From Acidipila rosea (GTDB lineage Bacteria; Acidobacteriota; Terriglobia; Terriglobales; Acidobacteriaceae): 64,000 nt of DNA. The position numbers and the translations under genes are program-made. The notes under the pieces are model-generated. The model worked only from the letters and a program-made list of their open reading frames with translations. It was not told the DNA's origin and ran no database searches. Below, piece after piece: positions 42,489 through 51,068 of the stretch. The stretch spans positions 434,001 to 498,000 of the forward strand of contig NZ_SMGK01000002.1 in NCBI RefSeq assembly GCF_004339725.1, read 5' to 3'. Numbering within the stretch: the first letter of the stretch is position 1; every line of letters begins with the position of its first letter.

Positions 42489-43909
42489 GCATTCGCGTAG
42501 GAGAGTCGGCTTCGGCGCCGAGCTTTCAGCAGGCGGCGCTGGCGCTGCTCGACGACACGCAGCTGCGCAGGAATGTGCGCCACGCCACCGACGTGATCAC
42601 GCGCAAGCGCGGGCTGGTGGTGGGCGAGCAGGCGGACTGGCAGGCGCTGCGCGATGCGGGCAGCGCGATCAAGCGGCACACGCTGCGGCATCTGGATGAG
42701 TACCTGCTGCAGTTTGAGCAGGCGTTTACCGCGGCCGGCGGCCATGTGCACTGGGCGACGGATGCGGATGAGGCAAATCGCATCATTGTCGGGCTGGTGA
42801 AGCAGCATGGCGGCAAGGAGGTCATCAAGATCAAGACGATGACCTCGGACGAAATCGGGCTGAACCCGGCGCTTGAAGCGGCCGGGATTCATCCGCATGA
42901 GACCGATCTTGCGGACATGATTGTTCAGCTGGGCGCGGATAAGCCGTCGCATATCGTGGTTCCGGCGCTGCACAAGAACCGCCAGCAGGTGCGGGAGATT
43001 TTTGCGCGGGCGATGAACCTGCCGGATCTCGGCGACCGACCGGAAGACCTGACGGCGGCGGCGCGGCGCTATCTGCGGGAGAAATTCCTGAAGGTGAAGA
43101 TCGGGGTGAGCGGCGCGAATTTCCTGATCGCCGAGACGGGCGGCGTGTGCATTGTCGAGTCAGAGGGCAATGGGCGCATGTGCCTGACGCTGCCGGAGGT
43201 GCTGGTCGCAGTGGCGGGCATCGAGAAGGTGATTCCGCGCTTCGCGGATCTTGAAGTGATGCTGCAGCTGCTGCCGCGTTCAGCGACGGGCGAGCGGATG
43301 AACCCCTACAACTCGATCTGGACGGGGGTGCATGAGGGCGATGGGCCGCGCGAGTTTCACCTGGTGCTGCTGGATAACGGGCGGACGAAGGTGCTGGCCA
43401 ATCCGGAGGCGCGCGAGACGCTGCACTGCATCCGCTGCGGGGCTTGCCTGAACACGTGCCCCGTTTATCGGCAGACGGGCGGCCACGCTTACGGCTCCAT
43501 TTATGCAGGGCCGATCGGGGCTATCCTGACGCCGCAACTGCATGGTATGCAGCACTCGCAGTCGCTGCCCTATGCTTCGTCGCTGTGCGGAGCGTGCTAT
43601 GAGGTCTGCCCGGTGAAGATCAATATTCCCGAGGTGCTGGTGCATCTGCGGGGGAAGATTGTCGAGGAGCAGAGCGCGAACGTGGAGAGCGTCGCGATGA
43701 AGGCGATGGCGATGGTCTTCAGAAGCCCGCGGCGCTTCGAGGCGGCGCAGCGGCTGGGGCGGATCGGACAGTGGCCGTTTATTTCAGGCGGCTGGATCAG
43801 GAACCTGCCGGGAATGCTGGGAAACTGGACGGCGGTTCGCGACCTGAAGCCGATGCCGCAGCAGTCGTTCCGTGAATGGTGGAAACAGCGGGAGAAGAGC
43901 AATGGCTGA
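42485..43909 (+). CDS. lutB: Lactate utilization protein B (ferredoxin-like Fe-S subunit)
   Basis: A 474-residue LutB/YkgF. A long N-terminal LUD-type domain (residues about 60-300, with VIKIKTMTSDEIGLNPALEA) is followed by two 4Fe-4S motifs, CIRCGACLNTCPVYRQTGG and CGACYEVCPVKINIPEV. The C-terminal region ends in MPQQSFREWW. The true start is the ATG at 42485, which overlaps the lutA stop by four bases; a longer ORF upstream is only lutA read in another frame. It overlaps lutC by 8 bp. Confidence 0.94.
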   Translation: MSIRVGESASAPSFQQAALALLDDTQLRRNVRHATDVITRKRGLVVGEQADWQALRDAGSAIKRHTLRHLDEYLLQFEQAFTAAGGHVHWATDADEANRIIVGLVKQHGGKEVIKIKTMTSDEIGLNPALEAAGIHPHETDLADMIVQLGADKPSHIVVPALHKNRQQVREIFARAMNLPDLGDRPEDLTAAARRYLREKFLKVKIGVSGANFLIAETGGVCIVESEGNGRMCLTLPEVLVAVAGIEKVIPRFADLEVMLQLLPRSATGERMNPYNSIWTGVHEGDGPREFHLVLLDNGRTKVLANPEARETLHCIRCGACLNTCPVYRQTGGHAYGSIYAGPIGAILTPQLHGMQHSQSLPYASSLCGACYEVCPVKINIPEVLVHLRGKIVEEQSANVESVAMKAMAMVFRSPRRFEAAQRLGRIGQWPFISGGWIRNLPGMLGNWTAVRDLKPMPQQSFREWWKQREKSNG

Positions 43910-44531
43910 GACGCGTGAGTTGATGCTGGCGAGAATCCGCGAAGCCATTGCCGTGCAGCATGGGCCTGAGCTACCGCTGCCCCGGGACTATGAACGGCAG
44001 GGCTCGCTGAGCGCAGAGGCGCGTGTGGAGACGCTGCTGGACCGGCTGCGCGAGTATGACGCGCAGATTTACGAGGCCAGCAGCGAGAATGTAGCAACGA
44101 CGGTTACGAATCTCTGCAGGCAGCGGCAGGTGAAAAGCCTGGTGGTTCCTGAGGGGTTTCCCGCGGAGTGGCTGCCTGCCTTCGGCGGCATGATTCCAGA
44201 AGGCGAGCTGGACAGAAAGCCACTCTCAGAGATCGAGGCGGTGCTGACGACCTGTACGGTGGCAATTGCCCACACGGGCTCCCTGGTGCTGCGGCACGGG
44301 CCCGGCGAGGGGACGCGAAGGCTGACACTGCTGCCCGATCTTCACATCTGCATCGTGCGCGAGGAGCAGGTGGTGGAGACGGTGCCGGAGGCCTTCGATG
44401 CGCTGCGGGAATATGTAACCGCTCCGATTACCTTTATCTCGGGACCGTCGGCTACAGCGGATATCGAGATGACGCGTATCCGCGGCGTGCATGGGCCGAG
44501 GTATCTGGACGTAGTTCTGGTACGCGGCTGA
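43902..44531 (+). CDS. lutC: Lactate utilization protein C (LUD domain)
   Basis: A 209-residue LutC/YkgG with one LUD domain. Typical segments are VPEGFPAEWLPAFGG, the TVAIAHTGSLVLRHGPGEGT block and the C-terminal FISGPSATADIEMTRIRGVH, ending in GPRYLDVVLVRG. It starts inside the last codons of lutB (ATGGCTGA), giving an 8-bp overlap, so lutABC is one tightly coupled operon. No lactate permease or LldR-type regulator lies beside it. Confidence 0.93.
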   Translation: MAETRELMLARIREAIAVQHGPELPLPRDYERQGSLSAEARVETLLDRLREYDAQIYEASSENVATTVTNLCRQRQVKSLVVPEGFPAEWLPAFGGMIPEGELDRKPLSEIEAVLTTCTVAIAHTGSLVLRHGPGEGTRRLTLLPDLHICIVREEQVVETVPEAFDALREYVTAPITFISGPSATADIEMTRIRGVHGPRYLDVVLVRG

Positions 44532-44535
44532 GGGC

Positions 44536-45159
44536 TTAAGCCTCGCGCATGGCGGGACGGCGGCGACGGCTGGAGACGTAATCGAGCGCGGGACGCGCGG
44601 CGAGCAGCAGGGCGAGCACGGCGGTGATGGTAAACGGCGTGTGTACGCCGGGCTTGACGATCCACCAGTAATGAACGACGCCACAGATGGCGGCAAGGTA
44701 GGCCAGTCGATGCAGGATCTGCCAGCGCTTGCCCCCGAGCTTGCGGATGGACCACTTCGTGGAAGTGAGAGCCAGGGGAAACAGCAGGAGCCAGGCGGCG
44801 AAACCGACCATGATGTAGCGGCGGCGGGTGATGTCATCGACCATGGTTGCGACATCGAAGTTCGCGTAGAGCCACAGATACGTCATCAGGTGCAGGCAGG
44901 CGTAGAAAAAAGCATAAAGCCCGAGCATCCGGCGGAAACGGATGAGCCAGGCCAGCTTGGGCGTGAGCTTGCGAACCGGGGTGACGGCGAGCGAGAGAAC
45001 GAGCAGGCGCAGGGTGCCGCGACCGGTGAAAAATGTGACCGTTGCCGTAGGGTCCGGGCCGAGCTGACTGATGGCCAGATGATAGAGGAGCCACGCCACC
45101 GGCGCGAGGCAGGCAGCGTGGACGAGAACCTTGAGGGCAACGACGGCGCGGTTGGGCAT
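44536..45159 (-). CDS. msrQ: Heme-binding membrane subunit of the MsrPQ methionine sulfoxide reductase
   Basis: A 207-residue MsrQ/YedZ with six hydrophobic segments of the ferric-reductase-like fold. Heme-ligand histidines lie in FYACLHLMTYLWLY and in HRLAYLAAICGVVHYWW. It passes electrons from the respiratory chain to periplasmic MsrP. It follows msrP with a 6-bp gap and is convergent with lutC, only 4 bp away. The short C-terminal tail is basic (SSRRRRPAM). Confidence 0.93.
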   Translation of the reverse strand: MPNRAVVALKVLVHAACLAPVAWLLYHLAISQLGPDPTATVTFFTGRGTLRLLVLSLAVTPVRKLTPKLAWLIRFRRMLGLYAFFYACLHLMTYLWLYANFDVATMVDDITRRRYIMVGFAAWLLLFPLALTSTKWSIRKLGGKRWQILHRLAYLAAICGVVHYWWIVKPGVHTPFTITAVLALLLAARPALDYVSSRRRRPAMREA

Positions 45160-45165
45160 GGGCTC

Positions 45166-46134
<969 letters not shown>

Positions 46135-46217
46135 AAGGTCTCCGTTGTCTGCCGTCATTGTTTTGACGCATACCAATAATTAGAGTACGCCCCGGGCGCG
46201 CGGAACAGATGCCTGCC

Positions 46218-46226
46218 GCTCCGGTT
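46218..46226. repeat. Left copy of the 9-bp target site duplication
   Basis: GCTCCGGTT directly borders the left inverted repeat and recurs exactly at 48329-48337, directly after the right one. The 9-bp length is typical of IS1-family insertion. Confidence 0.85.
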
Positions 46227-46255
46227 GGTAGTGTCCTAAAAGTGCGTTGCTAGGC
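46227..46255 (+). repeat. Left terminal inverted repeat of the IS element
   Basis: 29 bp, pairing with 48300-48328 on the other strand with about four mismatches. Key matching blocks are AGTGTCCTAA, AGTGCG and the final GGC. The transposase stop lies inside it. Confidence 0.85.
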
Positions 46256-47130
46256 AATTAACTCCGCAATCGACCAAATGTGATTCGTGATGCCCCTTTC
46301 CATTGCAGACGTGATCCTCAAGCTGGAATGCACCTCGGCAGAAATTGTAGAACGCAAACCATAGGAAATATGCGGCTTGCAGGTTCTCCCAATTCTTTGA
46401 AAATGCATTGCTGAGGCGCGTCATGCGGCGCATTCCCATCCGGATGCTAAGGTTTTGGCGTTCGATATGGGACGTGCAAATGCGCTTCGGATTCGGATTG
46501 CCGCAGATGCGGACTGGGACGGCCTCCACAACTTCACCAGGGCTGTACCGTTGCTCGCCTTCGCGGGATGATGAATAGACCTTTATCAATTGTGCAAAGT
46601 CCACGCGGTCGCTCAACACCAAGTCCACGCCTTGCACATAAGGCTGAATCCGTCCGTCGTGAACTGGAAGCGTTGCTCCGATGTGGCATACCACAGTTTC
46701 GTGAGAAACGACTCGGTAGCCATCCGGTCGCGCTTGCCGATGTGGTTAAGCCCATACGAGTTTCGTGTTGCGCTCCATCGCCACGAAGCAATATACGTCC
46801 CCAATTTCTAGAGACTCTTCCTCGTGGGGCCATTTGTGGCCTTCTTTCTTTTGGACGAATCCCCAAATTTCATCGGCTTCCACGTCTTGTACCGTCAAGT
46901 GCTCGATCTTGCGCTGCATCATCCGTTCGCAACGGTTCCCGGCCAGTACAAGCAAGCGGAGGATCGTATCGCGGTGAACGCCGGTGACGCGCTCCACACT
47001 GCGAACGCTCATATCCTCGAACTAGCAGCTTGAGGATGCTCACAGCCTTATCCAACGACAAGCGCATGTCGTCTAGTGGGGCGGTGTGATCTTCGATGAA
47101 GGTTTTTGCAGCGGAAGCGTTGGATGCCAT
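46250..47130 (-). pseudogene. Decayed IS1-family DDE transposase, four frameshifts
   Basis: Minus-strand frames join into one transposase. The order is MASNASAAKTFIEDHTAPLD..., MSVRSVERVTGVHRDTILRL..., VEADEIWGFVQKKEG, MERNTKLV, HIGKRDRMATESFLTKL, FTTDGFS, YVQGVDLVLSDRVDFAQLIK, YSPGEVVEA, HIERQNLSIRMGMRRMTRLS, FYNFC and finally ITNHIWSIAELIA. Frame changes fall near 47015, 46755, 46650 and 46300. No A-rich slippery site as used by IS1 is present at any of them, so these are mutations, not programmed shifts. The catalytic Asp and Glu-type regions survive in text, but no full protein can be made. This element cannot move on its own. Confidence 0.88.
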
Positions 47131-47183
47131 TTCTGTGCTTTCCAAATCGCTTGGAGGTGGTACGGCAATAGTGGCAGATCATA

Positions 47184-47216
47184 AGGCTTTTCCTTGTTTT
47201 TTTGGGGGAAAAGCCT
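47184..47216. other. Hairpin inside the IS element, terminator-like
   Basis: AGGCTTTTCC pairs with GGAAAAGCCT around a 13-base loop that contains seven T in a row. It lies between the transposase pseudogene and the small ORF, and may insulate the two. Confidence 0.6.
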
Positions 47217-47263
47217 CAAACTGTGATTGGCGTCTGAGTCTGGGCTAGTCCCGGCTTGGATTA

Positions 47264-47294
47264 GCTCCGTTCCCGGTTCCAGCCGGGGCGGAGC
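47264..47294. other. GC-rich two-part hairpin inside the IS element
   Basis: GCTCCG pairs with CGGAGC and the inner CCCGG with CCGGG, closing a TTCCAG loop. It lies 20 bases downstream of the small ORF stop on the minus strand. It could end or stabilise that transcript. Confidence 0.55.
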
Positions 47295-47314
47295 GCCTCA
47301 AAGTTAGAAAACAG

Positions 47315-47386
47315 CTATGGTGGCGTCACCGTGATGTCCACGGTGGTTCCATCGTTCAAGACGATGGTGAAAGTAATTTTGCGCAT
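47315..47386 (-). CDS. Possible 23-residue small protein inside the IS element
   Basis: A short ORF reading MRKITFTIVLNDGTTVDITV plus TPP. It has a perfect AGGAGG nine bases before the ATG at 47386; an alternative ATG at 47395 is too close to the Shine-Dalgarno. A possible promoter (TTGTGT, 17 bp, TATCTT) lies upstream on the minus strand, and the hairpin at 47264-47294 follows the stop. The alternating hydrophobic pattern suggests a beta-hairpin. I do not recognise a family, and it could be chance. Confidence 0.4.
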   Translation of the reverse strand: MRKITFTIVLNDGTTVDITVTPP

Positions 47387-47553
47387 TGCTCTCATCCTCC
47401 TTTCTAGGCCGGGTTTCAGACTCCACTCTGAGATTCGGCCTTTGATGTATTAAAGATAACCCTGCTAACGCCAGAACACAAGCGAATAATGTGAATAATT
47501 TAACCCCTCGCAATCGCGGAGGATACGGGGTATTATTTGTATGAGGTGAGTTT

Positions 47554-48246
47554 ATGGCACATCGCAGTCCCAACTGCCCCCAGATCACGTTTCAAGATGC
47601 TGCGGAGAAGGGGCGCAAGGTATACACCAAAGAGCGCCAGCATCCCGCTGCAAGGGCGGTGGTAGCTGAAGACCTCGGTTATTCGGGCCTCAATGGTCGC
47701 TCTCTAACCCTAATCGGCGCATTGCGCCAGTATGGGATTCTTGAAGGGTCAGGGGATGCACTTCGCGTCACCGATGATGCTGTGGCTTACTTTGTGCGAG
47801 ATGAAGGCGCAGAGAAGCGTGAGGCGATAAAGCGCATGATCTACAAGCCCACGCTATTCGCAGAATTGAACAGCCAGTTTGGAGAAGCGCTCCCCAGTGA
47901 GGGCAATCTCAAGCATATTCTCGTCACAAAAGGATTTTCCGAGGAATCAGCACAAGATGTTATTCGCGTCTATAAAGCCAATTCAGAGTTTGTTTCGGGT
48001 CAGGAGGCGGAGTATATTGGGGCAGTAGAGGATCAACAAACCATGAGCACCGCAGCCGTTTCTATTCCGGCTTCTATTCCTTCCCTTGCTCAGCGGATCC
48101 CCGGTGCGTGGACTTGGCCCCTGTCTGTCCCTCGTGGCGTGAATGCTCAATTGGTTCTAACCGGAGAGTTCACAAAGGCGGATATTGGACGCCTCAAGAA
48201 GCAGATCGAATTCCTTGAAGAATCGTTCGACGATGAAGCAAGCTGA
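47554..48246 (+). CDS. IS passenger gene: 230-residue protein of unknown function
   Basis: An intact gene inside the IS element, opposite in strand to the transposase. GAGGTGAG lies three bases before the ATG. The first half (about 1-75) looks like a winged-helix module (ARAVVAEDLGYSGLNGRSLT, then LIGALRQYGILEGSGDALRV). The middle has LFAELNSQFGEALPSEGNLK and GFSEESAQDVIRVYKAN, and the C-terminus has TGEFTKADIGRLKKQIEFLE. I recall proteins of similar build annotated as hypothetical, often near mobile DNA, but cannot name a function. Codon use looks less GC-rich than the chromosomal genes around it. No catalytic motif is visible. Confidence 0.75.
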   Translation: MAHRSPNCPQITFQDAAEKGRKVYTKERQHPAARAVVAEDLGYSGLNGRSLTLIGALRQYGILEGSGDALRVTDDAVAYFVRDEGAEKREAIKRMIYKPTLFAELNSQFGEALPSEGNLKHILVTKGFSEESAQDVIRVYKANSEFVSGQEAEYIGAVEDQQTMSTAAVSIPASIPSLAQRIPGAWTWPLSVPRGVNAQLVLTGEFTKADIGRLKKQIEFLEESFDDEAS

Positions 48247-48299
48247 TAATTGGAGTATAGATTCGAGAGGCCGCTCTTCGGAGCGGATTTCTCATTTAT

Positions 48300-48328
48300 G
48301 CCCAGCAGCGCACTCTTAGGACACTGCC
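48300..48328 (-). repeat. Right terminal inverted repeat of the IS element
   Basis: 29 bp, partner of 46227-46255. It is followed directly by the second target duplication copy GCTCCGGTT at 48329-48337. Confidence 0.85.
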
Positions 48329-48412
48329 GCTCCGGTTAGGATTGATTACGCCAAAGCGGTAAACCACCGCCGACGCTCAACATACATCCCAAAGAGAAGG
48401 AAGAGGTGCGCG

Positions 48413-49213
48413 ATGGCTACAAGTGTAAGGCAGCACAGGATTTCTGCAATGGAAAACGACCGGATGCGGTCGGCCGCTGAGCTACTGCTGAGGGCGCGGC
48501 GCAATGGGACGCCGTTCCCCGAGCTGCCCGTCGGGCTGAGACCGCATACGCTCGAGGAAGCCTATGCGATCCAGGACATCATGGGGCTGGCGATGGAGCC
48601 GATTGGCGGATGGAAGGTGGGCGCGCCGGCGCCGGACGCTACGCCGCTCTACGGACCGATGCCGCTGCTGGGCGGCTACGCGGAGACTGGCCAGAAGATC
48701 TCCAAGCATATGCGGCGCATGCGCGGGGTGGAGGCGGAGATCGCCTTCAGACTCGGCAGCGACCTGCCGGTGCGCGCGGAGGCCTATACGCGGGAGGAAG
48801 TGGTGGCGGCGATTGCAAGCGCGCACCCGGCGATCGAGCTGCTGGAGTCAGCCTACGTGGACCCGGACAAGGTGGACAGGCTGTCGATGATCGGCGACCT
48901 GCAGATGAACGGCGGCTTTGTCTATGGGGCGGCGTATGCAGACTGGAAGAATGCGGACCTGACGCAGGAGCAGGTTACGGTGAGCATCGACGGAGCGGTG
49001 CGCTTTGAGGGGACGGCGACGAACACGGCGGGAACCGACCTGCTGCGGCTGGTGACCTGGCTGGCGAACCAGGGGCAGGAGCGCACAGGCGGACTGAACG
49101 CCGGAGACTGGATTACAACGGGAAGCTGGTCAGGCAAGGCGCTGGCGAACCAGGGGTCGAGCGTGACGGTGCGGTTTTCGCATTTTGGAGAGATTGGGAT
49201 CTGGTTTGAGTAG
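48413..49213 (+). CDS. 2-keto-4-pentenoate hydratase-like protein (MhpD/FAH superfamily)
   Basis: A 266-residue member of the fumarylacetoacetase/2-oxopent-4-enoate hydratase superfamily. Family segments are the N-terminal LEEAYAIQD and GGWKVGAPAP, the metal-site region MRGVEAEIAFRLGSDLP with Glu residues, and the C-terminal LNAGDWITTGSWSG before VTVRFSHFGEIGI. Members hydrate 2-oxo-4-enoates in aromatic ring degradation or act as decarboxylases; no catabolic partner genes are nearby, so the substrate is open. GAGGTG precedes the ATG at 48413. The IS element ends about 75 bp upstream and may have separated the gene from its promoter. Confidence 0.85.
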   Translation: MATSVRQHRISAMENDRMRSAAELLLRARRNGTPFPELPVGLRPHTLEEAYAIQDIMGLAMEPIGGWKVGAPAPDATPLYGPMPLLGGYAETGQKISKHMRRMRGVEAEIAFRLGSDLPVRAEAYTREEVVAAIASAHPAIELLESAYVDPDKVDRLSMIGDLQMNGGFVYGAAYADWKNADLTQEQVTVSIDGAVRFEGTATNTAGTDLLRLVTWLANQGQERTGGLNAGDWITTGSWSGKALANQGSSVTVRFSHFGEIGIWFE

Positions 49214-49657
49214 TGGGGAAACAAGATCTCAATTTCCCTTCCCGATACCTGAGGATGCCCACATCTCGATTGTGAGATGTGGGTTTCAATCCTTATTTAC
49301 TTTCGTGTTTGTCCAGTGTGACTCGACTTGTACCACGCCTATTTGACCCGATCGATAGTGCCGGAAACTAGACCAGGGCCATTGCTCTGGCTTCTCGACT
49401 AACCCGCGAGCTGGGGGTTGCGGTGCATGTACATGAGTTTGTCGACCGGTAACAACTGAAGGTCACAAAGTGGAGGTTCCCGGATTTCTGGTAACGAGTT
49501 AGACCCTTCGTCATGACAGCATGCTATCGCCGATTTTCTTTTGGGGATAACAGGGTTGAGAGACCGAAACTCTTATTTCCGAGAAATGTTTTGGGGATCA
49601 AGATATTTGGCACCGCCGGAAACCCGCACCCCAAAAGCGAGATGTGGGGCACCCTCA
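49214..49657. other. Non-coding gap between the hydratase and APC permease genes
   Basis: No gene can be supported in these 444 bases; the short ORFs here lack ribosome sites and family features. The gap holds the hairpin at 49258-49283 and a second, inverted CCCACATCTCG copy at 49638-49648. The middle part (about 49340-49560) shows nothing recognisable; a short reading frame ending AVHVHEFVDR could be a gene remnant. Confidence 0.6.
49258..49283 (+). terminator. Terminator after the hydratase gene
   Basis: A perfect 10-bp stem CCCACATCTC / GAGATGTGGG with a 6-base loop, followed by TTTCAATCCTTATTT. The stem sequence also recurs nearby at 49638-49648. Confidence 0.75.
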
Positions 49658-51034
49658 TTATCTACGCCCGAAGGGCCACTCTCTGCGCGGGATGGCGCGC
49701 CACATATAGACAACCGTGCCTGCTGCGGCTACGGCGATGGCGTAGCTGAATTCGCGCAGGGCGTTGTGACGTGAGAAGAGGATGAAGATAAATCCGCAGA
49801 GCGCGAGCAGGGGCGGCAGAGGGTAGAGCCACATTTTGAAGGGGCGCGGCATCTCCGGCTTGCGGAGGCGCAGGAGGATGACGCCCACCTGCTGCAGCAC
49901 GTATTGCAGGACGATGCGGATGACCACAAGTGCGGCGATGACGCTCGCCAGATCAAAGAGACAGAAGACGGCCGAGACGGCGCCAAGGACCAGCAGCGAG
50001 AGGTGGGGGATTTTATGCCGGGGGTGGAGGCGCGCGAAGATGCGGAAGTAGTTGCCGTCGAGGGCGGCGGCGTAGGGCACGCGCGAGTAGGCAAGCAGCA
50101 GGGAGAAGACGGACGCAAGCGCTGTCCACATGACAAGGGCGGACATGACCATAGCGGCGCGGGCGCCCCAGGTGCGCTGCATGAGTTGCGCGACGACGGC
50201 GAGCGAACCCATTTCATGGGTGGGGATGACGCCGAGGACGCTGATGTTCATGGCGAGATAGAGCGTGGCAACGATGGCGATGGAAAAGAGCACGGCGCGA
50301 GGGATGGTTTTGCCGGGCTGGCGGACTTCTCCCCCGATGAAGCAGACGGCGTAGTAGCCCCAGTAATCGTAAGTGGCGATGAGGGTGGCGCTGCCGAGGC
50401 CCTGAAAGAAGGCGACGCCCGGGGAAAAGGCGTGCGGCGCGAGATGGAGCAGCGCGGGGTGAAAGTGGCTGAAGCCGGCGAAGATGACTGCGTTGATGGT
50501 GAGCAGAACGCCGCCCCAGAGCACCCATCCGAGGCGCGTGATCTGCTTGAGGTTGCGGTAGAGCAGCGCGACGACGAAGAGGCATACGGCCGCAGCGACG
50601 AGGCTGGTGTAGCGCAGCGAGTGGCCACTGATGACCACGGCGCCGAGCTGCGGAAAGAGGAAGAGCGCATATTGGGCGAAGCCGATGCAGCCGGAAGCGA
50701 TGGAGAGCGGGGCGCTGAAGCTGAGCTGCCAGATGTAGAGGAACGAGGCGTAACGGCCCGCGCCGTCGCGGCCGTAGATTTCGCGGAGGAAGGCGTAGGA
50801 ACCGCCGGCCTCGGGCATGGCGGCGCCAAGCTCGGCCCAGACGAGGCCGTCGCAGACGGCGATGAGCGCGCCGAGGATCCAGCCGAGCATGGCCTGCGGG
50901 CCGCCCATGGCTCCGATGACCAGCGGCAGGGTGATAAACGGCCCGACGCCGATCATGTTGATCATGTTCAGCGAGATGGCGTTGCCCAGGCCTACGCGGC
51001 GCTCAAGGCTGGGCTTTGTGAGTTCGGTAGACAT
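49658..51034 (-). CDS. APC-superfamily amino acid permease
   Basis: A 458-residue permease with about 12 TM segments. The TM1 motif NMINMIGVGPFITLPLVIGA and the following ELGAAMPEAGGSYAFLREIY are classic for APC amino acid/polyamine transporters of the LAT-like type. The start at 51034 (MSTELTKPS) is preferred; a longer ORF up to 51148 would overlap the start of the divergent PIG-L gene. Only 34 bp separate the two starts, so their promoters must overlap. The substrate is probably an amino acid; nothing shows which one. Confidence 0.87.
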   Translation of the reverse strand: MSTELTKPSLERRVGLGNAISLNMINMIGVGPFITLPLVIGAMGGPQAMLGWILGALIAVCDGLVWAELGAAMPEAGGSYAFLREIYGRDGAGRYASFLYIWQLSFSAPLSIASGCIGFAQYALFLFPQLGAVVISGHSLRYTSLVAAAVCLFVVALLYRNLKQITRLGWVLWGGVLLTINAVIFAGFSHFHPALLHLAPHAFSPGVAFFQGLGSATLIATYDYWGYYAVCFIGGEVRQPGKTIPRAVLFSIAIVATLYLAMNISVLGVIPTHEMGSLAVVAQLMQRTWGARAAMVMSALVMWTALASVFSLLLAYSRVPYAAALDGNYFRIFARLHPRHKIPHLSLLVLGAVSAVFCLFDLASVIAALVVIRIVLQYVLQQVGVILLRLRKPEMPRPFKMWLYPLPPLLALCGFIFILFSRHNALREFSYAIAVAAAGTVVYMWRAIPRREWPFGRR

Positions 51035-51068
51035 GTGCGCTGGTAGCGTGGATTGTACACTGAAGCGA

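Larger units (their letters stand above)
46227..48328. mobile_element. IS1-type insertion element with passenger genes (about 2.1 kb)
   Basis: The element is bounded by 29-bp imperfect inverted repeats (left starting GGTAGTGTCCTAAAAGTGCG, right on the minus strand starting GGCAGTGTCCTAAGAGTGCG) and a perfect 9-bp target duplication. It holds a decayed DDE transposase on the minus strand, two hairpins, a possible 23-residue ORF and an intact 230-residue gene on the plus strand. The family is judged from the transposase text and the duplication length; IS1595-type elements are an alternative. At about 2.1 kb it is much longer than a plain IS1 element. Its base composition is less GC-rich than the flanks. 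Confidence 0.82.

Noticed and set aside
46250-47130. Programmed frameshifting in the transposase, as in IS1
   Set aside because: Four frame changes in different places and no A-rich slippery heptamer at any of them; decay explains it better.
47304-47588. A 94-residue minus-strand ORF across the passenger start
   Set aside because: It overlaps the passenger start and the small ORF in another frame, has no ribosome site and shows no family features.
49513-49774. Two short plus-strand ORFs of 77-78 residues
   Set aside because: They run into the permease gene antisense, have no ribosome site and no recognisable text.
50817-51068. An 84-residue N-terminal extension of the PIG-L protein
   Set aside because: It is antisense to the permease, and the signal peptide begins at 51069.
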